Positions 17,126-24,510 of a stretch of 64,000 nt of DNA are shown piece by piece. The notes beneath the pieces were generated by a model. The model was not told where the DNA came from, searched no databases, and saw only the letters and a program-made list of their open reading frames with translations. Source of the DNA: Gemmataceae bacterium (GTDB lineage: Bacteria > Planctomycetota > Planctomycetia > Gemmatales > Gemmataceae); NCBI GenBank assembly GCA_019694755.1, contig JAIBBI010000006.1:1-64000 (forward strand), in the 5' to 3' direction. The position numbers were made by a program, and so were the translations under genes. The stretch's first letter is position 1. Every line of letters starts with the position of its first letter.

Positions 17126-18403
17126 ATGACGCCACTTGACGTTGCATACCTGACCGCGGCCGGCGGTTCGGCCCCCTGGCTGGCACATCGACTTCTGAAG
17201 TCTTCCAAGGGGCGAGTCGCGCTGCGTGAAAAGCTCACCGGTCGTGTACAGGTCACGCCGAAAGTCGGTCCCCGCGTCTGGTTTCATGGCGTAAGCGTCG
17301 GCGAAATCCACCTGTTGCGTGGGCTATTGCCGGAGTTCCGCAAGCACCGGCCTGATGTCGATATTGTCGTCTCGTCGACTACGGAGACTGGCTTGACCGA
17401 GGCCGGCAAGCTCGGCTTCCCTGTGATCGCCTGGCCGTTTGATTTTTCGTGGGCGGCCCGTTCGGCCCTTCGTCGTGTCGCGCCTGACCTGCTCGTGTTG
17501 GCAGAATCAGAGCTGTGGCCCGGCTTGCTTCTCGCAGCAGAGCATGCGGGCGTTCCCGTCGTCGTGGTCAACGGGCGAATGAGCCCGCGCAGTGCGGCCC
17601 GCTGGCGACGGATTCGCCCGCTCGCCCGGATGATCTTCGGCCGAGTCGCCGCCTTCGCGGTGCAGACTCCGGAGTACGCCGCGGGGCTGGTGGATTGCGG
17701 TGTCCCGCCTGAGCGGATCCATGTCACCGGTTCCATGAAGTACGACGGCGTCCTGTCGGATCGCGAAAGTTCGGCGACCCGCGAATTGCGGCGACACTTC
17801 AACATCCAGCCCGGCGAGACTGTCTGGGTGGCGGGCAGCACGCAGGCTCCCGAGGAGGCCGGCTGCGTCAGAATCTTTCGTGGACTTGTAAAGCGCGGCG
17901 TCCCGATTCGACTGATCATCGTACCGCGACAGAAAGAGCGATTCAACGAGGTTGCCGATCTGCTCCGGGCGGAGGGTGTTCCATTTCAACGTCGCAGTGA
18001 TCCGGCATCCGCTCCGGCCCCTGTCGTCCTTGTCGACACCATTGGAGAGTTGCGCGCCGTCTGGGGGCTGGCAGACATTGCATTTGTCGGCGGAAGTCTC
18101 GATGGCGCACGCGGAGGGCAGAATATGATCGAACCGGCGGCCATGGGTGCGGCCGTGACGTTCGGCCCCCACACCTGGAATTTTCGAGCGACAGTTGAGC
18201 AGTTGTTGGCGGCCGGCGGTGCCATCCAGGTGGCCGACTTCGCAGAACTCGAGCGCACCGCGTTAGAATTGCTCGATCCCGTTCGACGATCTCGATTGGC
18301 AGTAGCCGCGCAGCGGTTTGTGACATCGCAACAGGGAGCCACCGGTCGGACACTGGCATTGATCGATCAGTTTCTCCAAGTGCGGTCCCGACCGGCTGCG
18401 TGA
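17126..18403 (+). CDS. waaA: 3-deoxy-D-manno-octulosonic acid transferase (Kdo transferase)
   Basis: A 425-aa GT30 enzyme that adds Kdo to lipid A precursor at the cytoplasmic face of the inner membrane. Family motifs are present: VWFHGVSVGEI with the conserved Glu near the N-terminus, SSTTETG, FPVIAWPFDF, and in the C-terminal Rossmann domain WVAGSTQAPEE, FVGGSL and GGQNMIEPAAMGAAVTFGPHTWNF. Length equals that of E. coli WaaA. ATG 17126 is chosen over the in-frame TTG 17099 because homology starts there. The gene implies an outer membrane with Kdo-containing lipopolysaccharide. Confidence 0.95.
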   Translation: MTPLDVAYLTAAGGSAPWLAHRLLKSSKGRVALREKLTGRVQVTPKVGPRVWFHGVSVGEIHLLRGLLPEFRKHRPDVDIVVSSTTETGLTEAGKLGFPVIAWPFDFSWAARSALRRVAPDLLVLAESELWPGLLLAAEHAGVPVVVVNGRMSPRSAARWRRIRPLARMIFGRVAAFAVQTPEYAAGLVDCGVPPERIHVTGSMKYDGVLSDRESSATRELRRHFNIQPGETVWVAGSTQAPEEAGCVRIFRGLVKRGVPIRLIIVPRQKERFNEVADLLRAEGVPFQRRSDPASAPAPVVLVDTIGELRAVWGLADIAFVGGSLDGARGGQNMIEPAAMGAAVTFGPHTWNFRATVEQLLAAGGAIQVADFAELERTALELLDPVRRSRLAVAAQRFVTSQQGATGRTLALIDQFLQVRSRPAA

Positions 18404-18448
18404 ATTCGGCGAATCCTCGCGGGCGGGACGGCCATCTATACTGTCGCC

Positions 18449-19561
18449 ATGCGAAGCACTGCTCCCCGAACCCCGTCGCCCTTCCTGCCGATGCTCCTTG
18501 CCGCGATTATCGGCGGAGGAATGACTTACTGGTGGCTCCATCGACTTGGGCCGACCAATGATCCGGACGCGGCGGCCCGACTGGTCGTACCCCGTGGCGA
18601 ACTCGCGGCCGACGAGAAGTCGACGGTCGAGTTGTTCAAGTCGGCGTCTCCTTCGGTAGTCCACATCACGACGCTTCAGGCTGATCGATTCTCGTTTGAC
18701 GCGGAGGGCGTGCCGGCCGGAACTGGTTCCGGGTTTGTCTGGGACGATCAGGGGCACGTGGTGACCAACGCCCACGTCCTGCAGAACGCGAGCGCGGCGA
18801 AGGTCACGCTGAGCGACGGCACCACGTACAACGCTCGCCTCACGGGCATCGCTCCAGACTTTGATCTCGCCGTCCTGAAGATCGACACGGCCGGCAAGCG
18901 GCTCCCGGCCATAGTCGTGGGTGCGTCTCGCGATCTGCAGGTGGGCCAGAAAGTGTTTGCGATCGGCAATCCGTTCGGACTCGATCAGACTCTGACCACC
19001 GGGGTCATTTCCGCGCTGGGTCGGCGAATCAAGTCGCTGACGAATCAACTGATCGATGACGTCGTGCAAACGGATGCGGCGATCAACCCCGGCAATTCGG
19101 GTGGACCGCTACTCGATAGTGCAGGGCGGTTGATCGGCGTGAACACTCAGATCGTCAGTCCGTCGGGCGCGTATGCCGGGATCGGTTTTGCCATCCCGGT
19201 CGATACCGTGAACCGGATCGTCCCGGAACTGATCCGGAACGGCAGGATCGTCCGTCCGGTGTTGGGAGTGGAACTGGCCAACGAGGGGAACGCCCGACAA
19301 TGGGGTGTTCAGTCGGGCGTGCTGGTCCTCAGCGTGGTGCGCGGCGGCCCGGCCGAGAAGGCAGGGATTCTGCCCCTCCGCCGACTGGCCGGGGGCCGAC
19401 TCCTGGGGGACATCATTGTTGCGATCGATGATTCCGAAGTGAAAAATCAGGCCGATTATTTCCAGATCCTGAGCAAGAAAAAGGTTGGTGAATCCGTCCG
19501 GTTGAAAGTCCGCAGGGCAAAAGAGATTCTGGAGGTCGATGTCGTGCTGGCGGCGGGGTGA
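18449..19561 (+). CDS. HtrA/Deg-type serine protease with one PDZ domain
   Basis: A 370-aa S1C protease. An N-terminal hydrophobic segment (residues 11-30, PFLPMLLAAIIGGGMTYWWL) is an uncleaved anchor or signal. The trypsin-like domain shows His109 (TNAHV), Asp139 (DFDLAVLK) and Ser217 (NPGNSGGP), the full catalytic triad. A single PDZ domain follows (about 270-365, GVLVLSVVRGGPAEKAGI). This matches DegS/DegQ-like periplasmic quality-control proteases; one PDZ and the anchor are closest to DegS, but specificity is not readable from sequence. It lies 45 nt after waaA, same strand. Confidence 0.94.
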   Translation: MRSTAPRTPSPFLPMLLAAIIGGGMTYWWLHRLGPTNDPDAAARLVVPRGELAADEKSTVELFKSASPSVVHITTLQADRFSFDAEGVPAGTGSGFVWDDQGHVVTNAHVLQNASAAKVTLSDGTTYNARLTGIAPDFDLAVLKIDTAGKRLPAIVVGASRDLQVGQKVFAIGNPFGLDQTLTTGVISALGRRIKSLTNQLIDDVVQTDAAINPGNSGGPLLDSAGRLIGVNTQIVSPSGAYAGIGFAIPVDTVNRIVPELIRNGRIVRPVLGVELANEGNARQWGVQSGVLVLSVVRGGPAEKAGILPLRRLAGGRLLGDIIVAIDDSEVKNQADYFQILSKKKVGESVRLKVRRAKEILEVDVVLAAG

Positions 19562-19635
19562 CGCGTCCGATTTTGCGGATCCGGGAGGCGGCGTAAGGTG
19601 GGGAAAACTCCTGCCTGTAGAGAATTTACAAAAAT

Positions 19636-19683
19636 CGCTGGCATTCCTTGCCGGGCCCGGGTACCGGAATAGTTTACCCAGCG
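19636..19683 (+). other. Nested inverted repeat in the leader of the 58-aa gene
   Basis: Arms CGCTGG (19636-19641) and CCAGCG (19678-19683) enclose TTCC (19644-19647) and GGAA (19666-19669), which in turn enclose the self-complementary CCGGGCCCGG (19651-19660). As RNA this could fold into one long interrupted hairpin about 60 nt before the start of the small gene at 19743. It has no T-run, so it is not an obvious terminator for the protease gene. Confidence 0.4.
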
Positions 19684-19742
19684 CACGGATGGTCTATACC
19701 CGTCCGCGGGTTCTTTTCAATGGTGGTCCGGGAGTAGGTGTC

Positions 19743-19919
19743 ATGGAACGCATCATGACGGCGGACATCGACCTGATCGAGGAGTTGCGGCTCCGTCGCT
19801 GGGCACGTGAAAACTACGTGTCGGCCGAGCGGCGCGAAAGCGCCTGGCATCCCGTTGTGCTCGACGAGATGAAGAGCAAGGAACGCGATCAATCGACCGT
19901 TTTCGCTACGACGGCCTGA
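19743..19919 (+). CDS. 58-aa protein, conserved planctomycete type
   Basis: A very short, highly charged protein: MERIMTADIDLIEELRLRR, then WARENYVSAERRESAWHP and VVLDEMKSKERD. GGGAG lies 8 nt before the ATG and a strong terminator follows 26 nt after the stop, so it looks like a real, separately ended transcript. The Leu-Arg-Arg-Trp-Ala-Arg-Glu-Asn-Tyr-Val and His-Pro-x-Val-Leu-x-Glu-Met patterns resemble short hypotheticals I recall from planctomycete genomes; no function is known to me. The frame extends upstream to 19539 but that part lacks the composition of a coding region. Confidence 0.7.
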   Translation: MERIMTADIDLIEELRLRRWARENYVSAERRESAWHPVVLDEMKSKERDQSTVFATTA

Positions 19920-19945
19920 TTCCTGTCAGCAGGGCAACCACACGC

Positions 19946-19973
19946 AACGCGCGGCCGCCGGTCGCGCGTTTTT
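19946..19973 (+). terminator. Rho-independent terminator after the 58-aa gene
   Basis: Stem AACGCGCG (19946-19953) with CGCGCGTT (19963-19970), a 9-nt loop, and a T-run ending at 19973. Confidence 0.85.
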
Positions 19974-19993
19974 CATTTGTCGGAGACTGGTGA

Positions 19994-21151
19994 ATGGGCT
20001 TTCTGTCCGGGCGAGTCAGCTATACCCGGTTCCGCGTCAAAGGGCGGACACCCGGCACGTTTGGGGAGGCCCACCTCGAGAAACTCGCCGATTACGCGGC
20101 CGGAAAGCAGAAGGCAGTATCCGCCGACGGTGTCGAAGTCGGGTGGGTCGCCGGCGATCACGTGCTCGATACGGAGTTTGATCTGGCCAAGAATGTGGTC
20201 AACGACGCACTGGCGTTTCAATTGCGAATCGATCAGAACAAGCCGCCGGCCGACCTGCTTCGCGCCTATACGGCCATCGAGCTGAAAGGGCTGAGCCAGC
20301 ACAATCCCAGCGGCCACCCGAGCGCGCGGCAGAAGCGCGAGGCCCGCGAGGCCGCCCGCGAACGGCTAGAAAACGACAGTAAGGACGGCCGGTTTCTCCG
20401 TCGGAAGCTCGTCGACATGATGTGGGACGGCCGGTCCAACGAGATGCTCATCTCGTCCTCGGCCGTCACGGTGCTGGATCGGCTCTATCCTCTCTTTCAC
20501 GATACGTTCAGTGCCAAGTTCGAGCCGATCACGGCCGGGACGCTGGCTTTCGACCTCGCCGAACCGCGCCAGCAGGGAAAGCTCGTCGACGACGCCCGGC
20601 CCAGTGCGTTCGTGCCGGGGCCGGGAACGGGAGACGTCGCCTGGGTGCCGGACGAAACGAGCCGTGACTTTCTCGGCAACGAATTCCTGCTCTGGCTTTG
20701 GAACTGCACGGACCGCGGCGAAGACACTTTCGGACTGAGCGACGGCAGCTCCGTGGCCGTGATGCTGGCCCGGACCCTGACGCTTGAAGACCCGCGAGGA
20801 CAATCGGGCCGTGGCAGCCTCACCAGCGACGGCCCGGCCCGGCTCCCGGAAGCCAGGCGCGCGGTCCAATCGGGTAAGCTCCCGCGCAAGTGCGGGCTAA
20901 CCGTCGTCCGACAGGCCGACCAATATGAATTCACACTCAGCGCCGAGACGCTGGGGGTGTCTGCTGCCAAGCTGCCGGCAATTGAAGGCGACAGCGAGTA
21001 CGTCCGGCGATCGGAGCGGGTCGACAAGATCCGCCATCTGATCGAAACGATGGACCTGCTTTACGACGCGTTCGGCCAGGTGCGTTGCAGCGACGGTTGG
21101 ACCAAGGAACTTCACAAAATGCAGAAGTGGCTCAGAGGCGCGGACGAGTAG
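19994..21151 (+). CDS. RdgC-like protein (tentative)
   Basis: A 385-aa soluble protein without a clear motif-based family. It begins MGFLSGRVSYTRFRVKG, has GWVAGDHVLDTEFD near residue 50, a charged stretch with ARQKREAREAARERLEND at about 115, then LRRKLVDMMWDGRSNEMLISSS and GNEFLLWLWN near 230. The order (beta start, Gly-Trp-Val, Lys/Arg-rich linker, helical turn, strand with short turn, helix) resembles the recombination-associated protein RdgC, a DNA-binding ring protein, but identity is too low for certainty by eye. The ATG follows the terminator by 20 nt and a Shine-Dalgarno-like GGAG (19981-19984) is 9 nt upstream. Confidence 0.5.
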   Translation: MGFLSGRVSYTRFRVKGRTPGTFGEAHLEKLADYAAGKQKAVSADGVEVGWVAGDHVLDTEFDLAKNVVNDALAFQLRIDQNKPPADLLRAYTAIELKGLSQHNPSGHPSARQKREAREAARERLENDSKDGRFLRRKLVDMMWDGRSNEMLISSSAVTVLDRLYPLFHDTFSAKFEPITAGTLAFDLAEPRQQGKLVDDARPSAFVPGPGTGDVAWVPDETSRDFLGNEFLLWLWNCTDRGEDTFGLSDGSSVAVMLARTLTLEDPRGQSGRGSLTSDGPARLPEARRAVQSGKLPRKCGLTVVRQADQYEFTLSAETLGVSAAKLPAIEGDSEYVRRSERVDKIRHLIETMDLLYDAFGQVRCSDGWTKELHKMQKWLRGADE

Positions 21152-21217
21152 TTGGGATTGACCTGCCCAGTTTCCCCGGTTATCGCCGGCCCCGTGGAAC
21201 ATACGGAGGGCCGGCAA

Positions 21218-21457
21218 ATGGCTCGGAAATCAGGTTGGATTGCATTTTTGCTGCTCGCCGGGCCCGGATGCATGATGTGCGACCGGTACTGCGAACGGCA
21301 GCGCGAGAAATGCCATCAGTATTACCCGCCGAACAACTGTGTCCCGGCGCAGGCCCCGGCTTATTATCCGCCGAACAATTGTTACCCGGCTCCGGTTGCC
21401 GGCGCGCCGAGCGGCAGCCACTACCCGCAACCGGCCCCGAACCCGTACTGCCCCTGA
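21218..21457 (+). CDS. Small Cys/Pro-rich lipoprotein
   Basis: A 79-aa predicted lipoprotein. The signal (MARKSGWIAFLLLAGPGC) ends in a lipobox-like AGPGC. The mature part has eight further residues of interest: cysteines in MMCDRYCERQREKC and two direct repeats of YYPPNNC separated by VPAQAPA, then a Pro-rich tail. GGAGGG lies 7 nt upstream of ATG 21218, which fixes the start within a longer open frame. Such short Cys/Pro/Tyr-rich lipoproteins are common in planctomycetes; a structural envelope role is a guess. Confidence 0.75.
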   Translation: MARKSGWIAFLLLAGPGCMMCDRYCERQREKCHQYYPPNNCVPAQAPAYYPPNNCYPAPVAGAPSGSHYPQPAPNPYCP

Positions 21458-21465
21458 CCGGTGGT

Positions 21466-23061
21466 TCAATCGAGCAGCTTCAGTCCGTGATTGCGGTCGT
21501 ACCACGACCGCAATGCGGGCTCGCACGACGACTTAAGTCGCCTCGCCGCGAGTAATACGGCCAACCCCAACGCAAACGCGATCAGCACGAAGTAGCCCGG
21601 AGCGGCGTGAATCTGTGCGCCGTAGACCAGCCCAGGCGGCGTCAGCATGGCGAGTGAACCGGCATCGAGTCGGAATCCGACGTAGGCGAGCAGCGGCAAA
21701 CCCAGCACCATCATGCTTGCGATTCCGCTGCTCTGCAATCCACCTGAAAACACGTGGAACCCGACGGCAAAATGGCAGGCCCATAAGAGCGTCGAGCATG
21801 CGGCGACGAAACCGAGCTCCGCAAGACTGAGTCGCCCGGACCACCAGCCTGCCAGCCATAGCATCACGGCGACAATCAAGTATCCACGGCCGCGACTCCA
21901 CGCCGCCGCGGTCGCCGCGTCCCAATAGTCGGCACCATGCAATCGGGTGAGCAAGAGCAACTCCAGGCGACGTAGCCGATCCTGCGTACTCGAATCCCAC
22001 AGCCCGTATTGGAACGCTGCGGGTACAGCGGCGAGCAGAACAAGGCCGGTGGTCACGGCCGGTACGCCGCCAGACGCTTCGACGATCTGAAAAAAAGTGC
22101 GCCCCAGCCAGGTCGGCCAGGCGTCGCCGGCTACGAGATACAGTGCGTAAGCGGCTCCGAATCCGCCCGCAAGATAGAGGTTGATCCGTCCGGAATACTC
22201 CATGACTCGCCGGACGGCCCACCACGCGAGCGGGCGGTCCTCGATGCCCGCGGTGTCCGCGGGTACAGCCTCAGTAAGCGGGCGGTAATGGCGATCGTCG
22301 AAATGCCCCTTGAGCCGGTAGGCGGCTCGAAACATCACGAGGGTTGAGACAGAAATTGCCAGGAATGTCATCCCGGCCATTCGCTCCAACGCGACCATCG
22401 GGTGCATGTCCGGCAGAAACCACATTTCCTGAATGGCAAAGGGGTTCCACGTGTGGAGGGTCACGTAGGCTTCCATCAGGGGCTGCCCGACGAATTGTGG
22501 CAGGGCGCCGAGCCAGTCGCGAAGCTTTTCGCCGGCCAGCACGCCGACGATCAGGTAACACACAATTCCGGCGATCGCCATTCGTTCGCCGACCCGGCGC
22601 ACGCCACGCGATTCGTATGCCCAGGTGCTGAGTGCTATCCCGGTAAAACAGCCCCAGCACCATGGCTGTAAAACGAGGGGTAACAAGTCGGGCCAATCGG
22701 CCCGACCACAGAGTACGAGTGCAACGAAAACCGGAAGAGCCGAGAGAACGACGAGCCCGAGCCGGGCCATGCCGATGCCGGCTTCCAGCAAATACAGCCG
22801 GCTTGGCGAGACGGGGCTGACCAGCAGAAATTCGAGCGACTGGTTTTTCGGCAACTGAGTCAGTCGCCAACCGATCAGGATCGCGCCGAGGACGATGCCA
22901 CCGATCAGCCAGGCCTGAGAGGCTGGTCCGAGCCGAGCCGGATCGGCCAGGACGGCTAGACCGAGAACCGCAGACAGGCACAGCCACGAAATCGCAGCAA
23001 CCCGAAAGCCCTTCTGCCGCCCAGGTGCGGCCATTGCAAATCGAGCCAGTGTAGAGATCAT
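21466..23061 (-). CDS. Multi-pass membrane protein, ABC-2 permease-like
   Basis: A 531-aa protein with about twelve hydrophobic segments arranged as two similar halves (ISWLCLSAVLGLAVL onward, and again from INLYLAGGFGAAYALYLVAG). The motif QSLEFLLVSPVSPSRLYLLEAGIG between helices 2 and 3 and QDRLRRLELLLLTRLHGADYWDA in the second half follow the pattern seen in ABC-2 type permeases, where an amphipathic segment precedes a helix. No ATP-binding protein is adjacent. It is convergent with the small lipoprotein gene (8 nt apart). A related-looking permease is at 46677. Confidence 0.6.
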   Translation of the reverse strand: MISTLARFAMAAPGRQKGFRVAAISWLCLSAVLGLAVLADPARLGPASQAWLIGGIVLGAILIGWRLTQLPKNQSLEFLLVSPVSPSRLYLLEAGIGMARLGLVVLSALPVFVALVLCGRADWPDLLPLVLQPWCWGCFTGIALSTWAYESRGVRRVGERMAIAGIVCYLIVGVLAGEKLRDWLGALPQFVGQPLMEAYVTLHTWNPFAIQEMWFLPDMHPMVALERMAGMTFLAISVSTLVMFRAAYRLKGHFDDRHYRPLTEAVPADTAGIEDRPLAWWAVRRVMEYSGRINLYLAGGFGAAYALYLVAGDAWPTWLGRTFFQIVEASGGVPAVTTGLVLLAAVPAAFQYGLWDSSTQDRLRRLELLLLTRLHGADYWDAATAAAWSRGRGYLIVAVMLWLAGWWSGRLSLAELGFVAACSTLLWACHFAVGFHVFSGGLQSSGIASMMVLGLPLLAYVGFRLDAGSLAMLTPPGLVYGAQIHAAPGYFVLIAFALGLAVLLAARRLKSSCEPALRSWYDRNHGLKLLD

Positions 23062-23193
23062 CGCTGACGCAACTATAGATTATTCTGGTGGTAGGCGCCG
23101 AGTGCCCGGGCGATGGGGATTTGCATGGTCAATCCGGGGGAGATTGGTTACCATGCGAAGCGGGAGAATTCGAGCAATTCAGGAGGTCGAGCA

Positions 23194-24441
23194 ATGATCC
23201 GGACGCCGTTGTGCGTGTTGGCGATGGTGGCGATGGCGTGGCCGTTGCATGCGCAGGAAGCGGAGGTCTCGTTTCGCGACAAAGCGCTGGCCTTGAACAA
23301 TGTGACGGGCGACGAGGCGATACTCGGAAAAGTCAAGGAACTCCGCAAGGACAAGGACTCGCTGAAAAAGCTGCTTGCCGACGCCAAGTCGTTGGCCAAA
23401 GAGAAGGGTAAGGATCAGCCGTTCAGCTACAACGGCGCGTACATCCTGGCACGGTCGGCCCACAGCATCCGCGACTACGAGGGCGGAGAGTTCTTTTACA
23501 AGATTTGCCTGGAACACGCTTTCAAGCTACGGAGCACGCAAAAGCTGGCGCAGGTGTTCGACAGCCTCATCGATCTGTTTGATCGAGCCAAGAAGTACGA
23601 CGACGCCCTATTCACCTGCGAGAAGTTCCTGAGTCTGAAAGGCGCGGACGACGATGACAAGATTGAAAGCGTAAAGCCCTTCGTCATCGAGAAAATGATC
23701 ATGATCCAGTGCCAGAAGAAGGAATTCGACAAAGCGCTGGCCATGACGCAGAAAATGATCGATGCCGACAAGGGTGGCTGGTATTTTCAGCACCGCCGGG
23801 CGGAGGTGCTCCGCGAAGCCGGCAAGTTCGAGGAGTCGGCCCGGGAGTTCGAAGCGGTCCTCGAAAAGATCAAGGCCAACGAGCGGCTGACCAACGACGA
23901 CAAGGACCGGTTCGCCGGACAATGCAACTACCTCCTATCCAGCGTCTACCTCGACCTCGGGCAATTTGACAAGAGCGTGAAGCTGCTCGAAGATCTGGTC
24001 GCGCAGAATCCGAAGAATCCCGGATTTGCCAACGACCTCGGATACATCCTGGCCGACCACGACAAGCGGATGGACGAGGCCCAAAAGCTCGTGGAGAAGG
24101 CCCTCGCCATGGATAGCGACGCCCGCAAGAAACTTGTCGAAGAAGGGCAACTGTCGCAGGACGAACTGACGGAGAACGCGGCGTACCTCGACAGCCTGGC
24201 GTGGATTTACTTCAAGAAGAAGGAATACCCCAAGGCGCTGGAGCTGATGAAGAAGGTTGTCAAAGACGAAGACTCACAGCACGTTGAGATCTACGACCAT
24301 TACGCGGAGATTCTCAAGGCGAACGGCAAAAAGTCGGAAGCGGTCGAAGCGTGGAAGAAAGCACTGACGTTGGAAGAACTTGGACACCGTGACATTGCAC
24401 GGAAAGAGGCGATACGAAAGAAGCTGAAGGACAACGAGTAA
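23194..24441 (+). CDS. Secreted TPR-repeat protein
   Basis: A 415-aa protein with a signal peptide (MIRTPLCVLAMVAMAWPLHA, cleavage near HAQEA). The mature part is helical, with tetratricopeptide-type repeats at about residues 100-135, 150-260 and 270-400 (e.g. WYFQHRRAEVLREAGKFEES, and YLDSLAWIYFKKKEYPKALE). AGGAGG is 8 nt before ATG 23194, so the longer frame from 23113 is not used. It is divergent from the membrane protein at 21466, with a shared 132-nt region. A scaffold or assembly role in the periplasm is likely; partner unknown. Confidence 0.85.
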   Translation: MIRTPLCVLAMVAMAWPLHAQEAEVSFRDKALALNNVTGDEAILGKVKELRKDKDSLKKLLADAKSLAKEKGKDQPFSYNGAYILARSAHSIRDYEGGEFFYKICLEHAFKLRSTQKLAQVFDSLIDLFDRAKKYDDALFTCEKFLSLKGADDDDKIESVKPFVIEKMIMIQCQKKEFDKALAMTQKMIDADKGGWYFQHRRAEVLREAGKFEESAREFEAVLEKIKANERLTNDDKDRFAGQCNYLLSSVYLDLGQFDKSVKLLEDLVAQNPKNPGFANDLGYILADHDKRMDEAQKLVEKALAMDSDARKKLVEEGQLSQDELTENAAYLDSLAWIYFKKKEYPKALELMKKVVKDEDSQHVEIYDHYAEILKANGKKSEAVEAWKKALTLEELGHRDIARKEAIRKKLKDNE

Positions 24442-24453
24442 ACAGAATGCAGA

Positions 24454-24493
24454 AGGCCTCGTGCCGGGATTGTTCCCGACCCGAGGCCTCTTT
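24454..24493 (+). terminator. Hairpin terminator between the TPR gene and secA
   Basis: AGGCCTCG (24454-24461) pairs with CGAGGCCT (24482-24489), extended by GGGA/TCCC inside, followed by a short T-run at 24491-24493. The two flanking genes converge on it; the T-run is on the plus strand only. Confidence 0.7.
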
Positions 24494-24510
24494 CATGCGC
24501 CGGCATCGCG

